In this document: piece after piece, positions 23,128 through 32,936 of the stretch
Layout of the letters: each line of letters starts with the position of its first letter
How positions within the stretch are numbered: the stretch's first letter is position 1
Origin: Aurantimonas coralicida
Lineage (GTDB): Bacteria > Pseudomonadota > Alphaproteobacteria > Rhizobiales > Rhizobiaceae
Assembly (NCBI GenBank): GCA_011050685.1
Contig: DRFF01000142.1
Location: 1 to 47,042 of the forward strand
Length of the DNA: 47,042 nt
Direction: 5' to 3'
Notes under the pieces: model-generated
Database searches by the model: none
What the model was told of the DNA's origin: nothing
The model's input: the letters and a program-made list of their open reading frames with translations, nothing else
Made by a program: the position numbers and the translations under genes

Positions 23128-23842
23128 TCAGACCGCCGAACAATCCGCGCTGGTGCTGTTCTCGGGCGGGCAGGATTCGACGACCTGCCTTGCCTGGGCG
23201 CTCGATCGCTTCACCCAGGTCGAGACCATCGGCTTTGACTATGGCCAGCGCCATGCGGTGGAGCTCACCGTGCGGCTCGACGCGCTCGCGGCGATCCGTT
23301 CGCGATTTCCGGCCTGGGGCGAGCGGCTGGGGGACGACCATCTGGTCGACCTGACGACGCTGGCGAAGCTGAGCGAGACTTCGCTGACGCGTGACGTCGA
23401 GATTTCCATGCAGGCCGACGGCCTGCCCAACAGCTTCGTGCCCGGCCGCAATCTGCTGTTTCTGACCTTCGCGGGGGCGGTCGCCTATCGGCGCGGGATC
23501 AAGCACCTCGTCACGGGGGTCTGCGAAACCGACTATTCCGGCTATCCCGACTGCCGGGACGACACGATGAAGGCGATGCAGCTGGCGCTCAATCTGGGCA
23601 TGGAGCGCCGCTTCGTCATCCACACCCCGCTGGTGTGGATCGACAAGGCCGAGACCTGGGCGATGGCCGGGGATATCGGCGGCGAGGCCCTCCTCGACCT
23701 TATCCGCGACGAGACCCATACCTGCTACAATGGCGACCGGAGCCACCGACACGAATGGGGCTATGGCTGCGGCACCTGCCCTGCCTGCGAGCTTCGGGCG
23801 GACGGCTACAGGCGCTTCCTGGCGGGCATTTCGACCGCGTAG
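23114..23842 (+). CDS. queC: 7-cyano-7-deazaguanine synthase
   Basis: 242-aa ATP-dependent enzyme that converts 7-carboxy-7-deazaguanine to preQ0. It shows the PP-loop '[16 protein letters not shown]', the 'FDYGQRH' motif, 'VPGRNLLFL' and the zinc-binding '[17 protein letters not shown]' at the C-terminus. It ends the queEDC operon, 17 bases before the convergent phosphatase gene. queF and tgt are not in the window; preQ0 made here could serve queuosine or a 7-deazaguanine DNA modification, but no dpd genes are seen nearby, so tRNA modification is the default reading. Confidence 0.97.
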   Translation: MTAADQTAEQSALVLFSGGQDSTTCLAWALDRFTQVETIGFDYGQRHAVELTVRLDALAAIRSRFPAWGERLGDDHLVDLTTLAKLSETSLTRDVEISMQADGLPNSFVPGRNLLFLTFAGAVAYRRGIKHLVTGVCETDYSGYPDCRDDTMKAMQLALNLGMERRFVIHTPLVWIDKAETWAMAGDIGGEALLDLIRDETHTCYNGDRSHRHEWGYGCGTCPACELRADGYRRFLAGISTA

Positions 23843-23859
23843 GGAACCGAGGAGCCTGC

Positions 23860-25014
23860 CTATTCCCGCGCAGTAAAAACGCCTTCACCCGCTTCTTCGC
23901 GTCGTCGCTGTTCAATGGCGGCGCGAACCTCGTCGACAACCGATGGTCGCGCCAGACCCGATTCCGCGGCGTGTTCCGCCGCCATCTCCAGCGTCGGTGC
24001 AATCGTCACGGCGACGCCAAGGTCCCGCAGTTGCCGTAAGGCGTCGTCGGCGTGCGTTGCCAGCAAGCCCAAGGTGACGTCGCGGATATGGACGGCCAGG
24101 ATCCGGCCGGGATATCGGCGCACTACCTCGGCATAGATGACGGCGTCGCGCTGGCCGGAATCGCCGACCAGCACGAACGGCAATTGCGGATGGGCCGCCA
24201 TGACGCGCTCGATCATCTTCAGCTTGTGGTCGTCGTGGCCCCCCGTCAGCCATTTGGTGGCATCGAGGCCGAAATCCTTCAGAAGCATCGGACCGAGCGG
24301 GATATCGTGCAGCACCATGAAACGCTCGAACAGATCGAACAGATTCCAGGGACTGGACGAGACGTAGAAGACCGGATTGGTTTCCGGGCCAGCCTCGCCC
24401 TCGGCAAGCCTACGATAGAGGTGCGTGACGCCGGGAAAGGCGGTCCGGCTCTCGGCCGAGTTCGCCGCCACGGTCCGCCAGTGCTTCAGGAAATTGGTCG
24501 CGCCGGTCTTCACGATGGTGTCGTCGATATCGGAAATGACGCCGAACCGGGCTTTTGGCGAAACGATACGGATTTCCGCCTTCGCTCCCAGCGGCCGCAC
24601 GGCGTAATGCGGCGCCTCGGTGAGGATCAGCTCGACGGGAAGCCATGGGGACGCCTCGCTGAGGGCCGGAAGTTCGATGGTCAGATCGAAATATCCCTCT
24701 TCGTCGGTCAGCACCTCGCCACTGATACCACCCGCCGAATAAAGGATTCGCGCGCTCCGGATCTCGTCGGTCTCGTAGCGCTTGAGACTGAGCCACACAT
24801 TGCCGACGATCGACTCGGTGTGTTCGGCCGAGATCACGCCCTGATCCTCGACCACCCGACCGCGCAGCCACAGCCCCTCCGGGGTCTGAAACCCGCGATA
24901 GGCGAGCAGAATGGGCGTCCCGAGAAGCCCGGCGGCGCGTTTCGCGCGGAAGCGGATCCTGTCCCAGAGATTTTCGGCGCGGTGCGCAAGCGCGTGAATT
25001 TTTTCGGTTGCCAT
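23860..25014 (-). CDS. App1-like phosphatase domain protein (DUF2183)
   Basis: 384-aa cytosolic protein. The C-terminal half is a HAD-type App1-like (DUF2183) catalytic domain with the nucleophile motif 'DIDDTIV' (near residue 187), 'YVSSSPWNLFDLFERF', 'GGHDDHKL' and 'LVGDSGQRD' for the remaining HAD motifs. In yeast App1 this domain is a phosphatidate phosphatase; bacterial substrates are not established. The N-terminal ~170 residues ('GRVVEDQG', 'TDEEGYFDLTIEL') look like a beta-sandwich module usual for this family. All HAD residues appear intact. Confidence 0.88.
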   Translation of the reverse strand: MATEKIHALAHRAENLWDRIRFRAKRAAGLLGTPILLAYRGFQTPEGLWLRGRVVEDQGVISAEHTESIVGNVWLSLKRYETDEIRSARILYSAGGISGEVLTDEEGYFDLTIELPALSEASPWLPVELILTEAPHYAVRPLGAKAEIRIVSPKARFGVISDIDDTIVKTGATNFLKHWRTVAANSAESRTAFPGVTHLYRRLAEGEAGPETNPVFYVSSSPWNLFDLFERFMVLHDIPLGPMLLKDFGLDATKWLTGGHDDHKLKMIERVMAAHPQLPFVLVGDSGQRDAVIYAEVVRRYPGRILAVHIRDVTLGLLATHADDALRQLRDLGVAVTIAPTLEMAAEHAAESGLARPSVVDEVRAAIEQRRREEAGEGVFTARE

Positions 25015-25114
25015 CGAGCAGACGATAGGGCTGCCCGACGGCGCGGCGAGGAAAAATTTGGCTGGTGGGCGAAGGGCCGATCGCTCGGCAACCGGCCCTG
25101 TCCGCGGCGGATGA

Positions 25115-25732
25115 TTACTTGGTAGGCACGGCTGCCGGCGCCTCGGACTTGACCTCGGGCGTCCGGACGAACGTTCCGGTCGCGCAGGCGTCCGCCGTCT
25201 CGTTGAGGAAGGCGAAGATTGTCGTCTGATCGGCGTCGCCGACGCGGCGGTCCTTGAGCATGCGGTCGGCGACCGGCGGCGCCACCACGCTGGCGATGAG
25301 ATAATCGCGCTGCGGGTCCGACAATTCGCTCATCGCTTCGGTCGCAAGACAGGTGCAGGCGGCCGGCGTCATCGCTTTCATCTGCACGCCGCAGAGCCCG
25401 GCGATCATCTCGATCTGGTTGTCACCGCTGACGCGTGGCAGCTCGAATTTCTCGCCGACCTCGTTCGACGGCGTGGCGCTGCGCTCGCTCTCCGCCGTGC
25501 CTGGCCCGGCCGCTGACGTCGCCGAGCCCGCCGGCGAACCGGAGGCCGTCGCATCGCTCGCCTCGCCGCCCGAAGCGGCTGGTTTCTCAGGCGTTTCCGT
25601 CGCGGCTGGGTCGGTCGGCGTAGGCACGCCCTGTGTCGTCGGCATCTCGGTCGTCGATTGCGCAAGGGCTGGCGCATTCATCAGAGCGAGCGCGGCGATT
25701 GCCGCGAGCCCGGCGCCTGTGGATCGAATCAT
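25115..25732 (-). CDS. Secreted Ala/Pro/Thr-rich protein of unknown function
   Basis: 205-aa exported protein. A signal peptide of about 24 residues ends at 'APALAQ'. Residues ~25-90 are low-complexity and rich in Thr, Pro, Ala and Ser. Residues ~95-185 form a small folded domain with four cysteines ('LCGVQMKAMTPAACTCLATEAM' region and 'DACATGTF'), which could form disulfides in the periplasm. No known family was recognised. It is 101 bases downstream of nothing obvious and 288 bases from the next upstream gene on the same strand. Confidence 0.72.
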   Translation of the reverse strand: MIRSTGAGLAAIAALALMNAPALAQSTTEMPTTQGVPTPTDPAATETPEKPAASGGEASDATASGSPAGSATSAAGPGTAESERSATPSNEVGEKFELPRVSGDNQIEMIAGLCGVQMKAMTPAACTCLATEAMSELSDPQRDYLIASVVAPPVADRMLKDRRVGDADQTTIFAFLNETADACATGTFVRTPEVKSEAPAAVPTK

Positions 25733-26020
25733 GCAGTTCCTCCGAAATGACTGAATGTCGGCCGCTCAAGCGGACCGGTCACCGGTGCCCGACGACACAC
25801 TTAGCACGCGGATCGGAATGCGGCAGTCCGGATAGGCAGGGATCCTGTGAGATTGCGCGACGCAGAAAGCCGTCGAAAATCCCCTTTGGATCGAACGATC
25901 ACCCGGCTTTGCGCTTCAGAGCCCGTTCCACAGCCGGCATCAGATCGTTCTTGGACTCGATCCGCAGCATCCTAACGTCCCGAACGGAGGGCGCGAACCA
26001 ATCGAATTCATCCTAGCGTT
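25733..26020. other. Intergenic stretch with a decayed coding tail
   Basis: 288 bases between the secreted protein gene and the 73-aa ORF. The lower part should contain the promoter of the secreted protein gene; the upper part (25899-26012) keeps a short protein-like minus-strand frame described separately. No other structure was recognised. Confidence 0.4.
25899..26012 (-). pseudogene. C-terminal remnant of an unidentified protein gene
   Basis: A 37-codon open stretch on the minus strand, bounded upstream by a TAG at 26013-26015 and ending in TGA. It reads 'DEFDWFAPSVRDVRMLRIES' followed by a segment ending 'PAVERALKRKAG', which looks like the ordered tail of a real protein (alternating hydrophobic strand, then a basic amphipathic helix). 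There is no ATG before the internal 'MLRIE' at 25970. It is probably what is left of a deleted or frameshifted gene, though a 23-aa peptide from 25970 cannot be excluded. The parent family was not recognised. Confidence 0.4.
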
Positions 26021-26242
26021 CTAATTTGAGGCTGATGGCGGCGCGGGCGGTGTAAAGTCGCGATTCGTCGTATCGTGTAAATATCGCCAACTATAGAGCG
26101 TTTTCCCTACCCATTTCCGCATAGCAGTCGAAACTGATGTGCACACATTTTCGGCCAGTGCTTCAACGGCTGCGTGAGCGCCCTGCTGATACCCGCGACG
26201 GTAGGCCGTTTCGGGATCGTTGTATTCCGGTCCGCTAGGCAT
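26021..26242 (-). CDS. Small hypothetical protein, 73 aa
   Basis: Hydrophilic 73-aa protein beginning 'MPSGPEYNDPETAYRRGYQQGAHAAVEAL', a pattern (AYRRGYxxGA) seen at the N-terminus of small rhizobial hypothetical proteins, followed by an amphipathic helix and a Pro-rich tail. GGGAG sits six bases before the ATG. It lies between sdhA and the decayed tail, within the interval that separates sdhA from sdhB. Function unknown; the clear N-terminal motif and ribosome site favour a real gene. Confidence 0.6.
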   Translation of the reverse strand: MPSGPEYNDPETAYRRGYQQGAHAAVEALAENVCTSVSTAMRKWVGKTLYSWRYLHDTTNRDFTPPAPPSASN

Positions 26243-26277
26243 TCCTGTCTCCCGCTGTTATGGCCGATCCGAGTCAT
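26107..26277 (-). CDS. Possible 56-aa ORF with 'IGHNSG' N-terminus, overlapping the 73-aa gene
   Basis: Frame starting 'MTRIGHNSG' right after a strong GGAGG (four bases spacing). The N-terminal IGHNSG motif is a known hallmark of small alphaproteobacterial and phage proteins. After about ten residues the frame continues in a different register from the 73-aa gene and becomes Arg/Cys-rich and shadow-like. Either a short peptide is translated before the 73-aa gene, or a one-base frameshift has detached an original IGHNSG start from the AYRRGY body. Low certainty. Confidence 0.3.
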   Translation of the reverse strand: MTRIGHNSGRQECLADRNTTIPKRPTVAGISRALTQPLKHWPKMCAHQFRLLCGNG

Positions 26278-26320
26278 CGAACCTCCGTCAACGGGAGAAT
26301 GGAGCGTCCCGCCTCCGCGA

Positions 26321-28183
26321 TCAATACACCCGCGTTTTCGGCTCGATATAGTCGATCTCGTTCGACAGCGTGTAGGCATGGACCGGCCGATCCTCGAGCG
26401 TCACGGTCTTGGTGCCGGTGTCGCAGAAGCTCAGCGTGTGCTTCATCCAGTTGGTGTCGTCGCGGTCGGGGAAATCCTCGCGGGCATGGGCGCCGCGCGA
26501 CTCCGTCCGGTTGCGCGCCGAATCCATCGTCACCACGGCCTGGGCGATCAAATTGTCGTATTCGAGCGTCTCGATCAGATCGGTGTTCCAGATCAGCGAT
26601 CGGTCGGTGACCCGCACGTCCTCCGACGCCGACCAGACATCGTGGATCTTCTGATGACCTTCCTCCAGAACCTCGCCGGTGCGGAAGACCGCGCAGTTCG
26701 ACTGCATGGTCTGCTGCATCCGGTCGCGGAGCTCGGCCGTCGGCGTCGAGCCGGCAGCGTTGCGGAACCGATCGAGGCGAGCGATCGCCTTGTCGCCGGC
26801 AGCGGCTGGCAGCGGCGCATGCCCCTCGCCCGGCGTCAGAGTTTCGGCGCAGCGCAGCGCAGCGGCGCGGCCGAAGACGACGAGATCGATCAGCGAGTTC
26901 GAGCCGAGCCGATTGGCGCCATGGACGGAGACGCAGGCCGCCTCGCCCACTGCCATCAATCCCGGCACCACGGTATCTGGATCGCCGTCCTTCTTGGTCA
27001 AAACCTCGCCGTGATAGTTCGTCGGAATGCCGCCCATATTGTAGTGGACCGTCGGCAGCACCGGGATCGGCTCGCGGGTGACATCGACCCCGGCGAAGAT
27101 CTTTGCCGATTCCGAAATGCCGGGAAGCCGCTCGTGCAGCACGGCGGGATCGAGGTGGTCGAGATGCAGGAAGATGTGGTCCTTCTGCCTGCCGACGCCA
27201 CGACCCTCGCGGATTTCCAGCGTCATTGCGCGGCTGACCACGTCGCGCGACGCCAGATCCTTGGCCGACGGCGCATAGCGCTCCATGAAGCGCTCACCCT
27301 CGGAATTGGTGAGATAACCGCCTTCGCCGCGCGAGCCCTCAGTGATCAGGCAGCCGGCGCCGTAGATGCCGGTCGGGTGGAACTGCACGAACTCCATGTC
27401 CTGCAGTGGCAGTCCCGCCCGGAGCGCCATGGCGTTGCCGTCGCCTGTGCAGGTGTGGGCGGACGTCGCTGAGAAATAGGCGCGGCCATAGCCGCCGGTG
27501 GCCAGGATCGTCTTCTTGGCGCGGAAGCGATGCAGCGTGCCGTCGTCGAGGCAGAGCGCGATCACGCCACGACAGACGCCCTCCTCGTCCATGATCAGGT
27601 CGATGGCGAAATATTCGATGAAGAACTCGGTGGAGTGGCGCAGCGACTGGCCATAGAGCGTGTGCAGCATCGCGTGGCCGGTCCGGTCGGCGGCGGCGCA
27701 GGTGCGCTGCGCCGGGGGACCCTGGCCGAAGTCGGTGGTCATGCCGCCAAACGGGCGCTGGTAGATCTTGCCGTCCTCGGTGCGCGAAAACGGCACGCCG
27801 AAATGCTCCAGCTCGTAAACCGCGGCCGGCGCCTCGCGCACCAGATATTCGATGGCGTCCTGGTCACCCAGCCAGTCCGACCCCTTGACGGTGTCGTACA
27901 TGTGCCAGCGCCAATCGTCCTTGCCCATGTTGCCCAGCGAAGCGGCGACGCCGCCCTGCGCGGCGACGGTGTGCGAGCGCGTCGGGAACACCTTGGTGAT
28001 GCAGGCGGTCTTGAGCCCGGCCTGGGCGGCACCCAGGGTGGCGCGAAGGCCAGCACCACCTGCCCCGACGACGACGACGTCGAAGGTGTGGTCGGTGATC
28101 GGATAGGCCTTGCCGTTCTGGGCCGGGGCGCTGCGATGCGGCTGCCCGGCTCTATTTCCGTCGGCGGTTCCATTCGTTGCCAT
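26321..28183 (-). CDS. sdhA: Succinate dehydrogenase flavoprotein subunit
   Basis: 620-aa catalytic subunit of complex II that oxidises succinate to fumarate on the inner side of the inner membrane. FAD binding is shown by '[20 protein letters not shown]' (~residues 36-55); the covalent FAD attachment site is the His in '[11 protein letters not shown]'. Substrate-site residues lie in '[21 protein letters not shown]' and '[18 protein letters not shown]'. The N-terminus has ~25 extra hydrophilic residues compared with the E. coli enzyme. It starts two bases after the sdhD stop. The expected sdhB does not follow. Confidence 0.98.
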   Translation of the reverse strand: MATNGTADGNRAGQPHRSAPAQNGKAYPITDHTFDVVVVGAGGAGLRATLGAAQAGLKTACITKVFPTRSHTVAAQGGVAASLGNMGKDDWRWHMYDTVKGSDWLGDQDAIEYLVREAPAAVYELEHFGVPFSRTEDGKIYQRPFGGMTTDFGQGPPAQRTCAAADRTGHAMLHTLYGQSLRHSTEFFIEYFAIDLIMDEEGVCRGVIALCLDDGTLHRFRAKKTILATGGYGRAYFSATSAHTCTGDGNAMALRAGLPLQDMEFVQFHPTGIYGAGCLITEGSRGEGGYLTNSEGERFMERYAPSAKDLASRDVVSRAMTLEIREGRGVGRQKDHIFLHLDHLDPAVLHERLPGISESAKIFAGVDVTREPIPVLPTVHYNMGGIPTNYHGEVLTKKDGDPDTVVPGLMAVGEAACVSVHGANRLGSNSLIDLVVFGRAAALRCAETLTPGEGHAPLPAAAGDKAIARLDRFRNAAGSTPTAELRDRMQQTMQSNCAVFRTGEVLEEGHQKIHDVWSASEDVRVTDRSLIWNTDLIETLEYDNLIAQAVVTMDSARNRTESRGAHAREDFPDRDDTNWMKHTLSFCDTGTKTVTLEDRPVHAYTLSNEIDYIEPKTRVY

Positions 28184-28185
28184 GG

Positions 28186-28566
28186 TCAGACTCCGAAGCT
28201 CATCTTGACGATCGCGAACAGGCTCGCGCCAGCGATGGCGACCGCGAAAAACGTATTGAAAATAACGAGGACCACCTTCATTCCGCCGTGGACGTAGTCC
28301 TCGATGATGACCTGCATGCCGATCTTCATGTGGATTGCCGCTGACACGGTGACCAGCGCCATCGCGATTCCGACCAGCGGATTGGCGAAGGCGGCGCGCA
28401 CATCCGCATAGCTCTCATTGTGGAGGGCGATGACGAGGATCACGAAGAAGCTGATCAGAAACAGGTTGGCGACGGCGGTCAAGCGCTGCTGCCAGAAGTG
28501 CTCGGTGCCACTGGCCGCCGAACCAAGGCCACGCACGCGGCGCAACGGTGTTCTCATGTCGGTCAT
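28186..28566 (-). CDS. sdhD: Succinate dehydrogenase membrane anchor subunit
   Basis: 126-aa hydrophobic anchor of complex II with three transmembrane helices ('[18 protein letters not shown]', '[18 protein letters not shown]', '[19 protein letters not shown]'). The heme/quinone side carries '[16 protein letters not shown]'. The start at 28566 ('[10 protein letters not shown]') follows AGGGAG at seven bases; a longer frame to 28605 overlaps sdhC. It is located between sdhC and sdhA, as in other alphaproteobacteria. Confidence 0.95.
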   Translation of the reverse strand: MTDMRTPLRRVRGLGSAASGTEHFWQQRLTAVANLFLISFFVILVIALHNESYADVRAAFANPLVGIAMALVTVSAAIHMKIGMQVIIEDYVHGGMKVVLVIFNTFFAVAIAGASLFAIVKMSFGV

Positions 28567-28577
28567 GGCGCGCTCCC

Positions 28578-28970
28578 TCAATCGAAGATCAGAATGCCGA
28601 CCCAAAGGATCAGCGTGACGGCGAGCGAGGCAACCAGCGTCGCCTGGGCCAAAAGGGTCGAGGTTTCCTTGCCCAGTCCGTGCCCGGTATCCCAGATCAA
28701 GTGCCGAATGCCGCCGAACATGTGGTGGAGCAGCGCCCAGGTGTAGCCGAACAAGATCAGCTGGCCGACGATCGAGCCAAAGAAGGCGGAGGCGTAGGAG
28801 AAGGCCTCAGGACCCCTGGCCGCGGCGACCAGCCACCAGACGAAGAACAGCGTCCCGACGTAGAGCGCACCGCCGGTGATTCGATGCAGGATCGACATCA
28901 CCATGGTGGGACGGAATTTGTAGATGCTGAGATGCGGCGATAGGGGCCGCGTGGATGGGGCGTCGGACAT
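28578..28970 (-). CDS. sdhC: Succinate dehydrogenase cytochrome b556 subunit
   Basis: 130-aa inner-membrane subunit that binds heme b and quinone with SdhD. Hallmarks are 'RPLSPHLSIYKF' at the N-terminus, 'SILHRITGGAL' in helix 1 and 'LLHHMFGGIRHLIWDTG' with the heme-ligand His in helix 2; a third helix ends the protein. The start at 28970 gives the family N-terminus; the longer frame from 29021 has no family sequence. First gene of sdhCDA. Confidence 0.95.
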   Translation of the reverse strand: MSDAPSTRPLSPHLSIYKFRPTMVMSILHRITGGALYVGTLFFVWWLVAAARGPEAFSYASAFFGSIVGQLILFGYTWALLHHMFGGIRHLIWDTGHGLGKETSTLLAQATLVASLAVTLILWVGILIFD

Positions 28971-29069
28971 CGGTGCTCTCTCGTCCTCGAATTTCCCTTG
29001 CACCATGCAGCTTATAGGCACAGGCCCCGCGCCGCACAGCGCGATCGGATGCGTCCTTAAAAGGCTTAT

Positions 29070-29101
29070 CGCAACTGCGAAAGCAAGTCTTTCGCGTTGC
29101 G
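29070..29101 (-). terminator. Long hairpin between acetyltransferase gene and sdhC
   Basis: CGCAAC/GTTGCG and GCGAAAG/CTTTCGC pair into a 13-bp stem with one bulged base and a five-base loop. On the minus strand it is followed by a CCTTTT stretch, so it could end the acetyltransferase transcript; being ~100 bases upstream of sdhC it could also sit in the sdh leader. Confidence 0.5.
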
Positions 29102-29194
29102 GTAGGGACGGCGAGGCCGGCTTAATCGATTAGGCGCGGCAAGCGGGCGCAGCAAAACCGTCTGGCGCCGCCCCGCACTCTTACAAGTTTCGAA

Positions 29195-29674
29195 TCACTT
29201 CGGCGAGGGTTCGCGGTCGATAAAGCGGATGACATAGCTCGACCAGTCGGCCGGATCGGCGATCTTTTCGTAAAGACGCCGCCCGTTGCCGGGGTTTCGC
29301 GGCGAATGCAGCACGAGCTTCGACCAGCCGCGACCGTCAGCTTCGTCGGCGAGAAGATCGATCATCGCCTTGGCGATGCCTTTGCGGCGGTGGCGGTGAT
29401 CCACATAGATGTGGTCGGCAAGACCCGAGCGCATGCCGGTCCACACATCCGGTATGTCGTAGAAAAGAACGAAGCCGACTAACTCGCCATCAAGCCGCGC
29501 TCCCAGGACCTCCGCCGTCCGGTCCTGCAGCAATTGCTCCGCGTAATAAGGGTCCGGGGACCCTGGCGCGCCGCGAAATAGCGATTGGTTGTAGGCCGAG
29601 ATCAGCGGTGCCAGATCGCGGGCGTCGCTGAGGCGCAGTCGCCTGATGTCGATGTCGGGGGCCGGCGTCTCCAT
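29195..29674 (-). CDS. GNAT family N-acetyltransferase
   Basis: 159-aa single-domain acetyltransferase. The N-terminus 'IDIRRLRLSDARDLAPLI' and the acetyl-CoA pyrophosphate-binding loop 'HRRKGIAKAMIDLL' (Q/R-x-x-G-x-A form, ~residues 92-105) are clear, followed by 'LHSPRNPGNGRRLYEKI', the C-terminal GNAT pattern. The start at 29674 ('METPAPDI') is preferred over an in-frame ATG at 29728 that adds an unrelated Arg-rich leader. The substrate, amine on a small molecule or protein, is unknown. It is on the same strand as sdhCDA but separated by ~220 bases. Confidence 0.88.
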   Translation of the reverse strand: METPAPDIDIRRLRLSDARDLAPLISAYNQSLFRGAPGSPDPYYAEQLLQDRTAEVLGARLDGELVGFVLFYDIPDVWTGMRSGLADHIYVDHRHRRKGIAKAMIDLLADEADGRGWSKLVLHSPRNPGNGRRLYEKIADPADWSSYVIRFIDREPSPK

Positions 29675-30006
29675 GGACGGAAGCCTTTCACGCCTGGGGA
29701 GGCCGGCGTCAAGACCCCTTGCCGGCATCTCGTCAACTGCGACCGTCCGACGGCATCTGATAGCCGTCCTCCCCGAAAATTTCCGCTAGGTCGCCGCCCG
29801 CAAAACCGGTCGGGGCACTCCTATCCGATTGTTTTCATACATAAATCTCTAGTTGCAATCCCAAATCAATACTACACGCAACTTAAGAGCTCCGTTAACT
29901 TAAGCCGGCTACAGTTACTCCTGCAACGGCTCTGGCCGCTTTTTGCGCTTTACCACCCTTCTCATCGGTTGCTCCCGAAGAGACCGTCTTTCAAATACGA
30001 GTCGAC
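29675..30006. promoter_or_regulatory. AT-rich divergent promoter region upstream of diguanylate cyclase
   Basis: 332 bases between a minus-strand acetyltransferase and the plus-strand GGDEF gene. Bases 29820-29910 are clearly AT-richer than the surroundings and contain the direct repeat AACTTAAG at 29880-29887 and 29897-29904 (17-base period), which may be a regulator site. No coding potential was accepted. Confidence 0.4.
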
Positions 30007-31194
30007 ATGAGCGAAGCAGACATTCTGGCCTGGTGCGTGCCTCTCGCTCTAGCTGCGGTCTCGGGGGTCTTTCTCGTCCTTGGGGTCACGGTTCCCGGCG
30101 GCGTCTCATGGGGCGTCGCCTACGCGCTGGTGGCTATCGGCTATGCGACGGCGATCTTTCCGGGCGGGGACTACGGCGTCGCGAAAGCGATTCTCGAAGA
30201 TTCGCTGTTCCTGTTCGCCATGGCGGCGATGGCGCGAGGCCTATCCCAGCGGTTCCACCGCCCTCCGCACGACTTCGCCGCCTTGGCCATGATCGCGCTG
30301 ACGCTTCTCATCGCCGGACTCGCTCTCGTCCTCCACGATAGCGTTCCGGCCGAGGTCGCAGCCGTGCAGACCGGATGTGCCGCCTTTGCCCTCTTCGCCG
30401 CCGCCCAGATGCGGGGAGCGCTGCAAAAGCCGATCAACCGAGCGTTGTTCGCACTCGCCCTGCTGCTGGCGGCAAACCTGATGGCGCAGAATTTTATCTT
30501 CCTCGTCGATCCGTCCCCACACCTCACAACCGCCGATTGGCGCCAGTCGAGCTGGGCGTTCTTCTTCCAGCTCGGCGGCATTGCGTTCGGTCTTCTGTTC
30601 GCCTTCACCGCCCTCATCGCCATCGGTCTCGATGCCGTCGAGCGCTACCGTGTTTCATCCGAGACGGATCTTCTGTCAGGCCTGCTCAATCGCCGCGGCT
30701 TCGAGCTGCAACTGCGTGCCGCCACCGAGCGCCGGGGAGCCGAAGGTGCGCTCGTCTTGATCGACGTCGATCACTTCAAGGCCGTGAACGACCGCAACGG
30801 TCATGCGGCCGGCGACATGGTGATCGCAGGATTGGGCGCGCTTCTTGGCCTGTTCGCGGACCGCCTCGGTTTTGCCGGACGAATGGGCGGCGAGGAGTTC
30901 GCGATCTTCGTCGAAGGCGCCGATACGTCGGCGGGCGCGGCGAAGGCTCTCGAAATCCGCGAGGCGCTGAAGGGCGTCGCCTGGCCGCTGCCGCTGGACG
31001 GCATACAGATCACCGCCAGCTTCGGCGTCGCCGCCGCTCGGCCGGGCGAGAGCTTCGAGGCCGCCTACCGTCGGGCGGACGACAGGCTCTACCAGGCAAA
31101 GCAAGCCGGCCGCGACTGCGTTATCGCGGCCGAGACGGCAATTGTTGTCACCAGACCACCGGACGAAGCGGAAACAATCTCGCGGGTCGCCTGA
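30007..31194 (+). CDS. Membrane-bound diguanylate cyclase (GGDEF)
   Basis: 395-aa inner-membrane protein that should make c-di-GMP from two GTP. Residues 1-210 contain six or seven hydrophobic segments (MASE-like sensor); residues ~218-375 form a GGDEF domain with 'DLLSGLLNRRGF' (221-232), metal Asp253/Asp255 in 'LIDVDHFK' and the active 'GGEEF' at 294-298. The product-inhibition I-site (RxxD before GGEEF) is absent: the aligned positions are Asp285 and Gly288. No EAL or HD-GYP domain is present. The gene stands alone. Confidence 0.92.
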   Translation: MSEADILAWCVPLALAAVSGVFLVLGVTVPGGVSWGVAYALVAIGYATAIFPGGDYGVAKAILEDSLFLFAMAAMARGLSQRFHRPPHDFAALAMIALTLLIAGLALVLHDSVPAEVAAVQTGCAAFALFAAAQMRGALQKPINRALFALALLLAANLMAQNFIFLVDPSPHLTTADWRQSSWAFFFQLGGIAFGLLFAFTALIAIGLDAVERYRVSSETDLLSGLLNRRGFELQLRAATERRGAEGALVLIDVDHFKAVNDRNGHAAGDMVIAGLGALLGLFADRLGFAGRMGGEEFAIFVEGADTSAGAAKALEIREALKGVAWPLPLDGIQITASFGVAAARPGESFEAAYRRADDRLYQAKQAGRDCVIAAETAIVVTRPPDEAETISRVA

Positions 31195-31214
31195 ACCCGC
31201 TCGCCCAATGGCGA
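31182..31214. terminator. Tandem hairpins at the convergent ends of the diguanylate cyclase and leuC
   Basis: GCGGGT (31182-31187) pairs with ACCCGC (31195-31200) across the stop codon, and TCGCC (31201-31205) pairs with GGCGA (31210-31214), followed on the plus strand by TCGGCCTTTATTT. A terminator for the GGDEF gene and possibly for leuC in the opposite direction. Confidence 0.5.
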
Positions 31215-31221
31215 TCGGCCT

Positions 31222-32640
<1,419 letters not shown>

Positions 32641-32936
32641 GGTTCGGTCCTTGTCCGACGGCCTCTCGGGCCGCAGTCGGTCGAATGACGAAAGGATGGA
32701 TCGGTTTGCGCCAGCGGGGCGCTCGTCGGTCGCTTTACCGGCCGTCGGCGGCGATCAGCCGGTAGAAAAAACGGCCGGGCAGGCGCGCATGGTCTGAGAG
32801 CTTGGCGAAGCCCTCGCTAGTCGGCAAATGCGCCCGTGCTCTCCGGTTCCGGACTCTTGTCATGGCCACGAAATAGCAATTGCCGGCTCAAGTGACAATC
32901 GGCGCGTTCGCCTGCGGCGCTCAAGCAGCGGCCCGG
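32641..32936. other. Intergenic region upstream of leuC
   Basis: 296 bases between leuC and the XRE regulator gene, both minus strand. It should contain the leuC promoter. I looked for a Leu-rich leader peptide with an attenuator and did not find one. Confidence 0.4.

Noticed and set aside
22139-23842. queEDC as part of a 7-deazaguanine DNA-modification (dpd) island
   Set aside because: No dpd genes, nuclease or helicase lies nearby; the operon alone is enough for tRNA queuosine precursor synthesis.
32641-32936. Leucine leader peptide/attenuator before leuC
   Set aside because: No short frame rich in Leu codons and no terminator/antiterminator pair was found.
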